Below are positions 46,455 to 54,330 of a DNA stretch of 64,000 nucleotides, piece by piece; within the stretch, counting starts at the first letter, position 1; each line of letters starts with the position of its first letter. The translations under genes were made by a program, and so were the position numbers. Source of the DNA: Bradyrhizobium sp. SSBR45G (GTDB lineage Bacteria; Pseudomonadota; Alphaproteobacteria; Rhizobiales; Xanthobacteraceae); the NCBI RefSeq assembly GCF_030159255.1, contig NZ_BSCT01000011.1:1-64000 (forward strand), in the 5' to 3' direction. The notes beneath the pieces were generated by a model. That model did no database searches. It worked only from the letters and a program-made list of their open reading frames with translations, and was not told the origin of the DNA.

Positions 46455-46479
46455 GGCGCTGAAATCCCTCCATTGTAGT

Positions 46480-46499
46480 GGCCGGGCTTGCCCGGCCAT
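46480..46499. repeat. Hairpin after thiC, half of a dispersed repeat
   Basis: TGGCCGGGCTTGCCCGGCCA is a perfect hairpin 25 bp after the thiC stop. It corresponds to one arm of the repeat seen at 27501-27587, and here the second arm is missing. It lies right at the left edge of the AT-rich island. It may also end thi transcription, but it has no T tail. Confidence 0.6.
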
Positions 46500-46632
46500 A
46501 CTCAAAGAGAAATCGAACTAGCCTCGCACATTCCGCCGCAAACCAAACGCTGAGGCGAAATCAAAAATGCGCGTCCGTGATTGAGCTAACGACATGTCAG
46601 AAATGCGAGGACCGCCATATGCGTTATGCTGG

Positions 46633-47895
46633 CTATTTTTTTCGTGAGCCCCCCGATTTACGCGGACTTGCCGGTCTCTTCTTCGAAAGAGCCCGCGCGC
46701 TAGGCACCAAATCTTCCATAAGCCGACCTTGAAAACGAGCAAGCCGGGCAGCTTCGATGCTCAAAGAATCGAATGAGAGAGCCAATTCGGACGCATCTTG
46801 CTTTTCTTCCGGATGCAATAGTCGCCAGAGAGCGCCTTGCAACTTCCCGTAGAAAGGCAGAACGCGCAGAATTTGAATACTGATTTCCTTTTTGACTATA
46901 CAGACCAGCGCAAGACGAATGATCCCGGCTGTGGTAAAGCTAGACCCTTTCTCAAGCTTACCAAGCTGCAAAAACGTTTCCTTTGCTTCTTTATTGAACT
47001 CCACAACAACATCATTAAGCTGTTGAACAGTTTTAATTCCTGCCACATAAACTGACATCACCAAGTTACTAACACTTTTCAGGACAGCCGGATCTGAATA
47101 GCTCTTCTGATCTACCCCCGTAATCTCGTAGTATTTCCTCGCCTCTTGCACCAAGACTCGAACCGATTCAGCTTCCCTCATGAAAACTTCTAACGAATCA
47201 AGGTTAATTTCCTGATCAAAATTACCGGTCTTAATGTCACTCGCATACTTTGCTCTCAACTCACCAACAATTCGGTCGATCTCCGAGAAATTCTCATCAG
47301 CAACCTCAAGCAGAGCGCTTATGCGAAATAATTTCCTTCGCACCGGACGCGGAATGTCCTCCTCATTATTGTAACGCAGCTTACGATCCAACGCCGCCCA
47401 CGCGTGCTGAAGGACCGTTCTAATCTGTATCTCAGCCTTCAAGCCGCAGAAAGCCGCATTCTCAGCTAGACTTTCCCGATCCTTGCTGTGCGAAACGATG
47501 TAGTGAATCGAAACATAGCCAAACTTGTCAGGGGCAAGAGCATCGTTTTTATCAATGGAATTTTCCCGATCAACAGTGAAGTTTCGTTCAATTAACTTAC
47601 ATATAGCATCGACGTCTTTTTGATAGTAAGCTATTATACGAATTCCAGTCAGATCGGTAACAGACTCCACCGATTCATACTTACCTTGCTTGTTTGAACG
47701 AACAATCTTTGCCTTAAAACTTTCCACCGTCTTTGTTCTGGGCTCAATAGCCAGAAACTCGATGCCCTTCGATGTCAAAAGGGTACCAAGCAAATGAGTC
47801 AAGTTATTAGTAAACGCCTCATATGTCGGCCTAATCGCCGCAAAACTCAGGCTGAGTTTATTTATCCCGGATTCATCCTTCTCTTCGCTGCTCAT
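46633..47895 (-). CDS. RelA/SpoT-domain protein, alarmone synthetase-like
   Basis: A 420-residue protein whose residues about 30-180 form a (p)ppGpp synthetase-type nucleotidyltransferase domain. Visible motifs are RTKTVESFKAKI (residues 53-64, ATP-binding loop), VTDLTGIRI with catalytic Asp81, FGYVSIHYIV with the guanine-stacking Tyr127, and EIQIRTVLQHAWA with Glu155. There is no HD hydrolase domain and no TGS/ACT. About 200 C-terminal residues are helical and unlike housekeeping Rel, ending in a basic tail (SKKRPASPRKSGGSRKK). Codon use and GC are foreign to the neighbours. Possible roles are a small alarmone synthetase, or a toxic or phage-sensing synthetase; neither is shown. No antitoxin gene is adjacent. 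Confidence 0.85.
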   Translation of the reverse strand: MSSEEKDESGINKLSLSFAAIRPTYEAFTNNLTHLLGTLLTSKGIEFLAIEPRTKTVESFKAKIVRSNKQGKYESVESVTDLTGIRIIAYYQKDVDAICKLIERNFTVDRENSIDKNDALAPDKFGYVSIHYIVSHSKDRESLAENAAFCGLKAEIQIRTVLQHAWAALDRKLRYNNEEDIPRPVRRKLFRISALLEVADENFSEIDRIVGELRAKYASDIKTGNFDQEINLDSLEVFMREAESVRVLVQEARKYYEITGVDQKSYSDPAVLKSVSNLVMSVYVAGIKTVQQLNDVVVEFNKEAKETFLQLGKLEKGSSFTTAGIIRLALVCIVKKEISIQILRVLPFYGKLQGALWRLLHPEEKQDASELALSFDSLSIEAARLARFQGRLMEDLVPSARALSKKRPASPRKSGGSRKK

Positions 47896-47910
47896 ACGTC
47901 AGGCTCATCC

Positions 47911-47940
47911 GACCGAGAGTGTTTGGTAGGTGACCGAGAG
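47911..47940. promoter_or_regulatory. Direct repeat upstream of the RelA/SpoT-domain gene
   Basis: GACCGAGAG at 47911-47919 recurs at 47932-47940, 21 bp apart (two helical turns). It is 16-45 bp before the start codon. It could be an operator or the remnant of an insertion; the sequence does not decide. Confidence 0.35.
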
Positions 47941-48107
47941 CGCCCCGCAACAGAGCAATCCAAAAACGATTAGGCGCTCTTCAGCATCGATTCCCCGAGT
48001 TAATATTACAGGTGCTATCGAAAGAATCTACAACTGAAACGATCCGTCAACAATACGAGCACTTCTGTTTGATGAATTCCAGACTCCGCAATTCTCTACG
48101 AGCACCT

Positions 48108-48494
48108 ATGCCCATCCACCACATCCCCGCCCCACCTCACATCAAAGCCCCGCCGCTCTCATTTGGCACCCGGATCGGCGATCTCCTCTTCATCTCCGGC
48201 ATTCCCGGCTTCGACGCCCATGGCAATCTGCCAGATGATTTTGAAACGCAATTCGCCAACGTCGTCACGAACTTCACTCGTGTCCTGACTGAAGGCGGCG
48301 CTGATATGCGCGATCTCGTCAAGGTCAACGTGCTGCTGACGCACGCCTCTGACGTTGCGACCATGAACCGGCTCTATGCCCAAGCGTTCGGGCCGGCGCC
48401 CTATCCTGCACGCACCACCTGTGTGGTAGCAGCGCTGCCCGATCCGAAGATGCTGATCGAGATCGAGGGCGTCGCGGCGATCGCGAAACCGTAG
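48108..48494 (+). CDS. RidA family protein
   Basis: A 128-residue RidA/YjgF fold protein. Key segments are GDLLFISGIPGFDAHGN, the VKVNVLLTHASDVATMNRLYAQAF helix and PARTTCVVAALP, where the conserved Arg of PxRT binds the substrate carboxylate. RidA enzymes hydrolyse reactive enamine/imine intermediates; other clades have different roles. The start at 48108 fits the family; the open frame to 48012 lies in AT-rich DNA and is not supported. It begins just past the right edge of the island. Confidence 0.88.
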   Translation: MPIHHIPAPPHIKAPPLSFGTRIGDLLFISGIPGFDAHGNLPDDFETQFANVVTNFTRVLTEGGADMRDLVKVNVLLTHASDVATMNRLYAQAFGPAPYPARTTCVVAALPDPKMLIEIEGVAAIAKP

Positions 48495-48623
48495 GGTGGG
48501 CAAAGGCGCAGCGCGACTGTCTCCCCGCGCGGTCGCGGAGACGCCGTGCCCACCGTCTCACCGATGAGTTCGCAGCGCGCTGGTGGGCACGCTGCCGCCC
48601 TGCGGGCGGCTGCTTTGCCCACC
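48491..48623. repeat. GTAGGGTGGGCAAAGGCGC-type inverted repeat
   Basis: GTAGGGTGGGCAAAGGCGCA at 48491 begins an element whose inverted end (GCTGCTTTGCCCACC) is at about 48609-48623, with GTGCCCACC and GGTGGGCAC inside. A shorter copy lies at 52558-52630. It is directly after the RidA stop. Confidence 0.75.
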
Positions 48624-48715
48624 TGCATGGTCTCGGCGACATCAGCTGCCGAGCGCCTCTTGTCATCGCGATGTGCGCCATGATTGAATATCGCCTGGGT
48701 GGGGGCCGTGGTTCA

Positions 48716-49255
48716 ATGTTGGCAGCTTGGTTCAAGACGGCGTTGGGGCGGGCTCTCTCCTTGCAACTTGCAGGCCTGGCAATCGCGCTGACGGCCGGCT
48801 GCTCATCGGTCCCGGTTCAGACCGAAGCGGCGAGGCCGCCGGAGGGGCCACGGCCCGGCTATGCGGCGCTGCATGTCGGGCGCCCGACTGGGTTCAACGT
48901 CAGCGTCTTCCCGATCACGATCGACATCGATGGCAGGACCGTCGCTTCGCTCCCGCCCGGACGATACATCACCGTCGAGCTGGCTCCGGGAAAGCACACC
49001 CTGGAGGTGCCAAACAACGCCTGGAGCCGCGCCATCAACGGGCTTCCGCATCCGGTCGAATTCACCACCATGGCTGGAAAGACCTACTACGCGTTGCCGA
49101 CCGAATGGAATTCCGGCAGCACGCAACGCGTCACGATGGTCGGTTCGGCGGTCGTCGTCGATCGCGTGGCCGATCATCACAGGAGCTTCGCGGTGCAGGA
49201 GGCGGCAGCCCCGCCGGCTGAATTTGCCCGCCTGAGCTACACGCCATCGCCCTAG
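48716..49255 (+). CDS. DUF2846-like lipoprotein
   Basis: A 179-residue lipoprotein with signal and lipobox LTAGC. The body (AALHVGRPTGFNVSVFPITI, then GRYITVELAPGKHTLEV) resembles DUF2846, a small beta-sandwich found in envelope lipoproteins of unknown function. The ATG at 48716 gives a compact lipoprotein signal; the frame is open upstream to 48671. The next gene follows by 63 bp and may be co-transcribed. Confidence 0.72.
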   Translation: MLAAWFKTALGRALSLQLAGLAIALTAGCSSVPVQTEAARPPEGPRPGYAALHVGRPTGFNVSVFPITIDIDGRTVASLPPGRYITVELAPGKHTLEVPNNAWSRAINGLPHPVEFTTMAGKTYYALPTEWNSGSTQRVTMVGSAVVVDRVADHHRSFAVQEAAAPPAEFARLSYTPSP

Positions 49256-49318
49256 CGCCGAGCGTGCAACGCCGGACAATCGTTGTCCGACGTCAATCCT
49301 TCAGACATCCTCCAGCCG

Positions 49319-49981
49319 ATGCCCGTCCGCTTCGACATCCTGCCCGGCCTGCCGGCCTATGGGCCGCCTGCAATCTCCTTCCCAGAGAGCGATCTCCCGA
49401 CGTTTCGCGAGGGTCTCGTGGTGCGCTTCCATCCCGCGCCATCCGATGCGGGAGGCGATCCCTGGGTCGGCAACTTTCTCGGCGGCCAGACCAGCTATGA
49501 TCGCGTGCTCGCGCACCCCAACGGCGCTGACGTCATCGTCGTCGCGCGTGGTCATGGCAGCGTCGTGGACGTTGCGCGCACGTCGGTCACAGCGTCACTC
49601 TGTGACGTGACGCAACTCATCCCACTCGACGCGCTCGGCCTGGTGCTGGTCGAGCGGCTCACCGACTTCATCGCCATCGGCGCCGACGGCATGCGCTGGC
49701 AGAGTCCGCGGATCTCCTGGGACGGCTTTCGCAGCGTCAGCATCTCGGCAGATCAGTTGCGCGGCGAGGCCTATTCCGCCCCCGACGAGGAGTGGGTGCC
49801 GTTCACGCTCGACCTCGCGACCGGCGCCTGTCGCGACGGCATCTTCGCACAGGACATCGCGCGCGCCGTGGAGGTCACGCCCAACGCGGCGCCGTCTCGC
49901 CGGCGTCGTCATGCCTGCTCTGCATCAGGCGTGATCGCGCGCTTTTGCCGCATGATTCGGGCATGGCTGCCTTCAAAATGA
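49319..49981 (+). CDS. Conserved-looking hypothetical protein
   Basis: A 220-residue protein that I cannot assign. It is beta-rich, with PVRFDILPGLPAYGPPAISF at the start and an acidic SAPDEEWVPFTLDLATG near residue 165. The C-terminus turns basic and Cys-containing (SRRRRHACSASG, FCRMIRAWLPSK). There is no signal peptide. The composition is that of a soluble cytosolic protein. I chose the ATG at 49319; a TTG at 49283 would add 12 residues. Confidence 0.6.
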   Translation: MPVRFDILPGLPAYGPPAISFPESDLPTFREGLVVRFHPAPSDAGGDPWVGNFLGGQTSYDRVLAHPNGADVIVVARGHGSVVDVARTSVTASLCDVTQLIPLDALGLVLVERLTDFIAIGADGMRWQSPRISWDGFRSVSISADQLRGEAYSAPDEEWVPFTLDLATGACRDGIFAQDIARAVEVTPNAAPSRRRRHACSASGVIARFCRMIRAWLPSK

Positions 49982-50045
49982 TCGAGACCGCTCCGACACA
50001 CGGCCGGCCGCGGGCTGGGGCCAGTTCGTTGCCGGAGTTTTCTCG

Positions 50046-50297
50046 ATGTCTCGTTTCACCATGGTCTGTTGGTCCGCGGGTCTTGCAGCCGCGCTGCTCG
50101 GCACCACCCCGGCGCAGGCCGGCTACTACATCATTCGCTGGGACAATAGCGGCATCTGCCAGGTCTGGAGCGAGGCGTTCTTCAAGCCGATTCCGTGGCC
50201 CTCGGGCTATCAGGTCGTCAGCCGGCCGCTGCCCACCTTCAGCGAAGCCGTCACCCGGCAGGTCACGCTGCGCCGGCAGGGCCGCTGCACGTTGTAG
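50046..50297 (+). CDS. Small secreted protein, tandem paralogue A
   Basis: An 83-residue protein with a signal peptide (cleaved near TPAQA) and a mature part of about 60 residues. The mature part reads GYYIIRWDNSGICQVW, then WPSGYQVVSRPLPTFSEA, and ends RRQGRCTL. It shares this pattern along its whole length with the next gene but one (50486-50755). Two Cys residues could form one disulfide. No known family or function is recognised. Confidence 0.75.
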   Translation: MSRFTMVCWSAGLAAALLGTTPAQAGYYIIRWDNSGICQVWSEAFFKPIPWPSGYQVVSRPLPTFSEAVTRQVTLRRQGRCTL

Positions 50298-50485
50298 CCC
50301 CTCCCCGACCGGCCCCTGTGACGACCACATGTCGTCATCCACAACCCGGACATCGCTGTGAACGACGGCACGCGCGGCTTGCTTTGCGCGCGCTTTTGTC
50401 GCACCACTTGCGGCGTTATCCGGCCGCAGGGTCGGAGGCTCGCAGCCACGGGCCGATCTCGTTGTTTCGTTTGAGGAGATTGATG

Positions 50486-50755
50486 ATGCGTCGCATGACC
50501 GCTCTCGCTGCTGCCGCCGCGCTTGCAGCCACCTCGCTCGCCACGTCCGCCTTCGCCGCGCCTGCGCCCAAGAGCGGCTACTACGTGATCCGCTGGGACA
50601 ACACCGGCATCTGCCAGATCTGGAACACCGAGCTGCAGTCGAAGCCGGTGGAGTGGCCGTCGACCTACAAGATCGTCTCCAAGCCGGTGCCGACCTTCGT
50701 CGAGGCCACCACCATCCAGCTCAAGCTGCGCGACGAGCGCCGCTGCTTCCTGTAA
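50486..50755 (+). CDS. Small secreted protein, tandem paralogue B
   Basis: An 89-residue protein with signal peptide (cleaved near SAFAA) and a mature part GYYVIRWDNTGICQIW, WPSTYKIVSKPVPTFVEA, ending RDERRCFL. It is clearly a duplicate of the gene at 50046-50297, with the same two Cys. GAGGAG lies before two adjacent ATGs at 50483 and 50486; the second has better spacing. Periplasmic or surface location is inferred from the signal peptide. Confidence 0.78.
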   Translation: MRRMTALAAAAALAATSLATSAFAAPAPKSGYYVIRWDNTGICQIWNTELQSKPVEWPSTYKIVSKPVPTFVEATTIQLKLRDERRCFL

Positions 50756-50825
50756 GCAACGCGCTCCTCGCTGTGCAGGGCGATCGCACAGGGCCGCGAG
50801 CTTGAGTTCGACAGCGCCCTGCGGC

Positions 50826-50943
50826 CGTCCTTCGAGACGCCCGCCTCCGGCGGGCTCCTCAGGACGAGGACGGACGGCGCGGCGACATTCAAGACCCTCA
50901 TGGTGAGGAGCGCCGCTTGCGGCGCGTCTCGAACCATGAGGCC
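50826..50943. repeat. CTTCGAGACGC-type inverted repeat
   Basis: CCTTCGAGACGCCCGCCTCC at 50828 with CTCCTCAGGACGAGGA forms one arm. The other arm is CCTCATGGTGAGGAGCGCC to GGCGCGTCTCGAACCATGAG at about 50895-50940. It lies between the small secreted gene and the opposing GST gene. Confidence 0.7.
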
Positions 50944-50991
50944 GTGACGCCTCCACATCGCTGCGATGGCCCTGCGCTATCCGGCAACCGA

Positions 50992-51615
50992 TCACGCGGC
51001 CCCGGCGACCGGGCTCGCCTGCATCGGGACGAAGCCGGGCAGATCCGCGATGCGTGACAGCCATGCCCTGACATGCGGGTACAGCGTCAGCGACACGCCG
51101 CCCTCGGGCGCGTGCGCGGTGTAGCTGTAGAGCGCCACATCCGCGATGGTCGGCGCCTCGCCGATGAGGAAGGGCCGGCGGCCGAGCTCCTGCTCCATCA
51201 CGGCGAACAGGCCGCTGGCGATCTGATGTGCCCTGGCGATGTCGAGCGGTGCGCCGAACAGCGTCGCCACCCGCGCCGCGGCCGGGCCGAACGCGAGGGG
51301 CCCGGCAGCGGCTGACAGCCAGCGCTGGACCTGCGCCTGTCCGAGCGGATCGCGCGGCAGCCAGCGGCCGGTCTCATCGTAGCGGCCGGCGAGATAGACC
51401 AGGATCGCATTGGAGTCGGCGATCACGGCGTCGCCGTCGACCAGCACCGGCACCTGGCCGAACGGATTGAGCGCGAGGAAGTCCGGCCGCTTGTGCGCGC
51501 CGCCCTTGAGGTCGACAGCGACGATCTCGTGGGGCAGGCCGAGCAGGCTCAGCATCAGCCGCGCGCGATGCGCGTGGCCCGACAAGGCGAAATCATAGAG
51601 GCGACGTTGCGACAT
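50992..51615 (-). CDS. Glutathione S-transferase family protein
   Basis: A 207-residue protein with a thioredoxin-like N-terminal domain (RLYDFALSGHAHRARLMLSL, then NPFGQVPVLVDGD and ADSNAILVYLA for glutathione binding) and a helical C-terminal domain (TIADVALYSYTAHAPEGGV). The likely catalytic Ser or Tyr is in the first loop. The role is detoxification or reduction with an unknown substrate. It is transcribed alone with a CGGGAG ribosome-binding site. Confidence 0.9.
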   Translation of the reverse strand: MSQRRLYDFALSGHAHRARLMLSLLGLPHEIVAVDLKGGAHKRPDFLALNPFGQVPVLVDGDAVIADSNAILVYLAGRYDETGRWLPRDPLGQAQVQRWLSAAAGPLAFGPAAARVATLFGAPLDIARAHQIASGLFAVMEQELGRRPFLIGEAPTIADVALYSYTAHAPEGGVSLTLYPHVRAWLSRIADLPGFVPMQASPVAGAA

Positions 51616-51726
51616 GCTGTGCTCCCGTTGGTGTGGCGCATCGTGTAGCCCCGCGGCCGCGCGTCAACAACGCCGCGCGGCATCAATGGCCTGTTGCGTT
51701 CCGCGCAATAATGCGACAACGCCGCC

Positions 51727-52227
51727 ATGGACCGCCTGCCCGACCAGCTCCGGCCCGGCCTGCGCCTCGTCTTCGTCGGCACCGCCGCGAGCGAGCGCTC
51801 GGCCGCGACCGGCCATTACTACGCCCATCCCGGCAACCGCTTCTGGCGCACGCTGTTCGCCGTCGGCCTGACGCCGCGGCTGTATCAGCCCGAGGAATTC
51901 CCGGCGCTGCTGTCGCTCGGCATCGGCTTCACCGATCTCTGCAAGCAGGGTGCCGGCATGGACCATGTCGCGCTGAAAGCCGGCGTCGACGTCGCGGGCT
52001 TGACCGCAAAGATCCGGCAGCATCGGCCGGCGACGGTCGCCTTCACCAGCAAGAAGGCCGCGAGCCTGTTCTATCGCCGGCCGACCCATGCGATCACGTT
52101 GGGGCTGCAGCCCGACCAGGATGATTTTCCGACCGTGTTCGTGCTGGCCTCGCCCTCCGGCGCCGCAACGGGTGCGTGGACGTTGCAGCCGTGGCGCGAG
52201 CTGGCGGAGCATGTGGCGGGGAATTGA
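51727..52227 (+). CDS. MUG-family DNA glycosylase, variant active site
   Basis: A 166-residue member of the uracil-DNA glycosylase superfamily, closest to mismatch-specific Mug. GHYYAHPGNRFWRTLF (residues 29-44) matches the Mug pattern well. The first motif, which in E. coli Mug is GINPG with catalytic Asn18, reads GTAAS here (residues 18-22), so the Asn is replaced by Ala. The C-terminal motif is LASPSGAA. It would remove damaged or mismatched bases, but its base specificity may differ from Mug. There are no DNA-repair neighbours. Confidence 0.82.
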   Translation: MDRLPDQLRPGLRLVFVGTAASERSAATGHYYAHPGNRFWRTLFAVGLTPRLYQPEEFPALLSLGIGFTDLCKQGAGMDHVALKAGVDVAGLTAKIRQHRPATVAFTSKKAASLFYRRPTHAITLGLQPDQDDFPTVFVLASPSGAATGAWTLQPWRELAEHVAGN

Positions 52228-52311
52228 CGGGTCGCGGCTGCCGGCTCACGCAATCATCAACTCATCATCACTGCACGCAACGGGTTGACGATGAGTGCCG
52301 ATGCCCATGAC

Positions 52312-52472
52312 TGCGCCCTCTCCCCTTGCGGGAGAGGGCATGTAGGACATCGCCGCAAGTGCGCTCGGGTGAGGGGTACGCCTCGACGAGCGCGGTTCGC
52401 GGATAGATACCCCTCACCCAAGCGAGCAAGTTGATAGGCCGGCGATGCCCTCTCCCGCAAGGGGAGAGGGCG
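52312..52472. repeat. Inverted palindrome pair
   Basis: GCCCTCTCCCCTTGCGGGAG onward at 52312-52340 and its inverse GCCCTCTCCCGCAAGGGGAG onward at 52446-52472, about 105 bp apart. It has the same architecture as the pairs at 7059, 17569, 37936 and 44291. It opens a 1.2-kb stretch (52228-53439) without any gene I can support. Confidence 0.8.
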
Positions 52473-52557
52473 CTGTATCGCACAGCGCAGCGGGAAACGA
52501 ACTCACGAGCCAGGCAACCGCCCGGGGGCTCCCTGGAGCCACGCATTCGACAGCATA

Positions 52558-52630
52558 GTGGTGGGCACGGCGCGCGATGGAGCATCGTATGAGCAACGAA
52601 CATCACGGGCGCGCCTTTGCCCACCCTATG
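52558..52630. repeat. Short copy of the GTGGGC/GCCCACC repeat
   Basis: GTGGTGGGCACGGCGCGC at the left and GGGCGCGCCTTTGCCCACCC at the right form an inverted repeat. It is related to 48491-48623, with a shorter middle. Confidence 0.65.
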
Positions 52631-52645
52631 CGTGCTCTCCGCGGC

Positions 52646-52731
52646 ACCATGGCCGGGCTCGTCCCGGGCCATCCACGTCGCTCCGAGTCCGCAGGATGAC
52701 GTGGATGCCCGGGTCAAGGCCGGCATGACGA
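52646..52731. repeat. Second copy of the CATGGCCGGGC repeat
   Basis: CATGGCCGGGCTCGTCCCGG and CCATCCACGTCG on the left, GACGTGGATGCCCGGGTCAA and CATGACGAG on the right. It matches the unit at 27501-27587 over nearly its whole length, with a different centre. Confidence 0.75.
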
Positions 52732-52814
52732 GCAACTAATGAGTATCATCCACCTAGAAGCACTTGCGGAGCAAACCGGTCCGCGTGCGTCGGCATAATC
52801 TGCCCCTGCTCGTC

Positions 52815-53310
52815 GGGCAATCCGCGCATGCGCGCCATGCGCCAACTGCCCGACGTGTTAGTTTGTCGCAGCATCGACGCTTGCCTCGTCGGGCAAATCA
52901 CGACGATGCTCTCGACCAACCCGCCTCATGCAGAGGGACGTACGCGTCGTCACGATACGTGGAGGTGGGCCGCGGTGGACGTGATGGCTGCGCCGGACGA
53001 GCGCCAGGCCGTCACGTACGGCGAAGTCGTGATGTCCTGATACCCCGAAGCTGGTATCACGTGCGTGCTCTTGCGAAAGCGGGGCGCGCGCCATGGTGGC
53101 CAACAAGCCGGCGCACCAGGGAGACCACGTATAAGCCGTCAGACCATGCGCGCAGGGAAGGCCGGGATGTCCCAGCCGAGCCTGTGGTTCTGCCGCGTGC
53201 TTTTTTGTTGCACGCGGACCATGGGAGCGGCGAGCTCCCGGCCTTCCCTGCCCCTCTCGATCTTCAAGGGGCCGCCTGAAGCATCCCTCGCGCACGACGT
53301 GCGGCGAGAC
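52815..53310. repeat. Repeat element with a strong nested hairpin
   Basis: The stretch begins with copies of CGTCGGGCAA (near 52817 and 52888). From about 53041 to 53310 it has a very regular fold. The outer 16-bp stem GCAGGGAAGGCCGGGA (53152-53167) pairs perfectly with 53236-53251. The inner 8-bp stem CCGCGTGC (53193-53200) pairs with GCACGCGG (53210-53217) around a TTTTTTGTT loop. A small stem GCCCCT/AGGGGC follows. I recall very similar sequences scattered in Bradyrhizobium and Rhodopseudomonas genomes. Only one copy is in this window. No frame across it looks coding. Confidence 0.6.
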
Positions 53311-53439
53311 CGTGGATTCATGATCAGTCGATCGACGATGTTGGCTCGACGCCCACTCCACCCTGGCTGTCATCGCCCGCGGGCGATGACACCTGTTATG
53401 AGGCAGCGATCGTCAAATGCCGATCGGACGATGCCGCAA

Positions 53440-53880
53440 CTACCTGATCGTGATCGCGAGTCCCGACAGATCGACATTGGCCAACAGCCCGATCTGCTCA
53501 CCCGACAGCTCCAGCACCGCGCCCTTCTGGTTGGTCAGCACGATGCCGCGCACGCCGCGGCCGACGGCGAGGCCGGCGCCGGCCGCGCCATAGACGCCCT
53601 CGACGTCCGAAGGCCGGTAGATGTTGCTGACCCGGCCGCGCAGCACCGTGCGCGAGCCGCCGAACACGAGACCCCAGTCGAGCCCGCCGGTCGACAGCGG
53701 ATAGCCACGGCCGTGGAAGCTCAGCATGCCGCTGCCGCCGGAGCCGCCGATGATCCATCCCGCCTTGTAGATGGTCAGCGTGATGAAGCCGCCATCCGCA
53801 TGCGCCGTCGCCGGCAGGATGGCGCCGGTTGCGGCCACGAGCGCCACCAACAGACCGCGAAGCAAGGATGCAATTTTCAT
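53440..53880 (-). CDS. Secreted beta-rich protein, EipA/DUF1134-like
   Basis: A 146-residue protein with a signal peptide (cleaved near TAHA). The mature part is Gly-rich and beta-structured, with IIGGSGGSGMLSFHGRGYPL, GGSRTVLRGRVSN and GAAGAGLAVGRGVRGIVLTN. The pattern resembles DUF1134/EipA periplasmic proteins of alphaproteobacteria, linked in Brucella and Caulobacter to envelope integrity. The likeness is by eye, so the assignment is tentative. It is transcribed alone. Confidence 0.65.
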   Translation of the reverse strand: MKIASLLRGLLVALVAATGAILPATAHADGGFITLTIYKAGWIIGGSGGSGMLSFHGRGYPLSTGGLDWGLVFGGSRTVLRGRVSNIYRPSDVEGVYGAAGAGLAVGRGVRGIVLTNQKGAVLELSGEQIGLLANVDLSGLAITIR

Positions 53881-54216
53881 GGATGAAGTCTCCAGCGCTG
53901 TGTACTTGAGTTAATTCGATGGCCGTGCGTGACGATCATGCCCCACCAAACGAATCGATCGGGCCGAATTTAGTCCTTTGCGCGGCAGCACGCATGCGCC
54001 GCGGCCAGTGTGGTCGAAATGCCGCCCCGCCAGCCGTTGCGCCGGGCCGCATGATCAGCCGATCGGCGTCGAGGTTTTCGGCCCTGTCTTGGGGGCGCCC
54101 GCCGGGGGCCGTGCGCGCCGCAATGAGCTCTCGCCGCGTCGAAATGGGTCGAGACATCAGCGAAACCAAGGCCATTTCGGGGTATTCAAGGCCTGCGGCG
54201 CGGCCCGAGGCCGGTG

Positions 54217-54232
54217 TTAAGGCCCCATTAAC
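54217..54232 (+). promoter_or_regulatory. CtrA-type box upstream of the Fis-like gene
   Basis: TTAA (54217-54220), seven bases, TTAAC (54228-54232): an exact match to the full CtrA consensus TTAA-N7-TTAAC. It lies 98 bp before the start of the Fis-like gene. The rest of the gap 53881-54330 shows no gene or repeat. Confidence 0.65.
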
Positions 54233-54330
54233 CTTGTCCGACCACGTTGATTTACGGGCTGGATGTTTAGTTGGTCTCGATGTTTTCGCGTCGTCTCTCG
54301 TTGCGGCGCGGGCGTTGATCGGGAGGAGTC

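Larger units (their letters stand above)
46504..48105. other. AT-rich island, probably acquired
   Basis: Base composition changes sharply. In 46861-46920 only 24 of 60 bases are G or C, against 45 of 60 in 44641-44700 inside thiC. The change starts close after the thiC hairpin and ends close before the RidA start. The only gene is the RelA/SpoT-domain gene. No integrase, transposase, tRNA or flanking direct repeat was seen, so the mode of entry is unknown. Confidence 0.8.

Noticed and set aside
46504..48105. Prophage or integrative element
   Set aside because: No integrase, transposase, phage gene or tRNA is visible and no direct repeats flank the AT-rich part. Only acquisition is inferred.
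52764..53279. 171-codon plus-strand frame
   Set aside because: It lies wholly across the repeat element with perfect hairpin stems and has Arg/His-rich noise composition.
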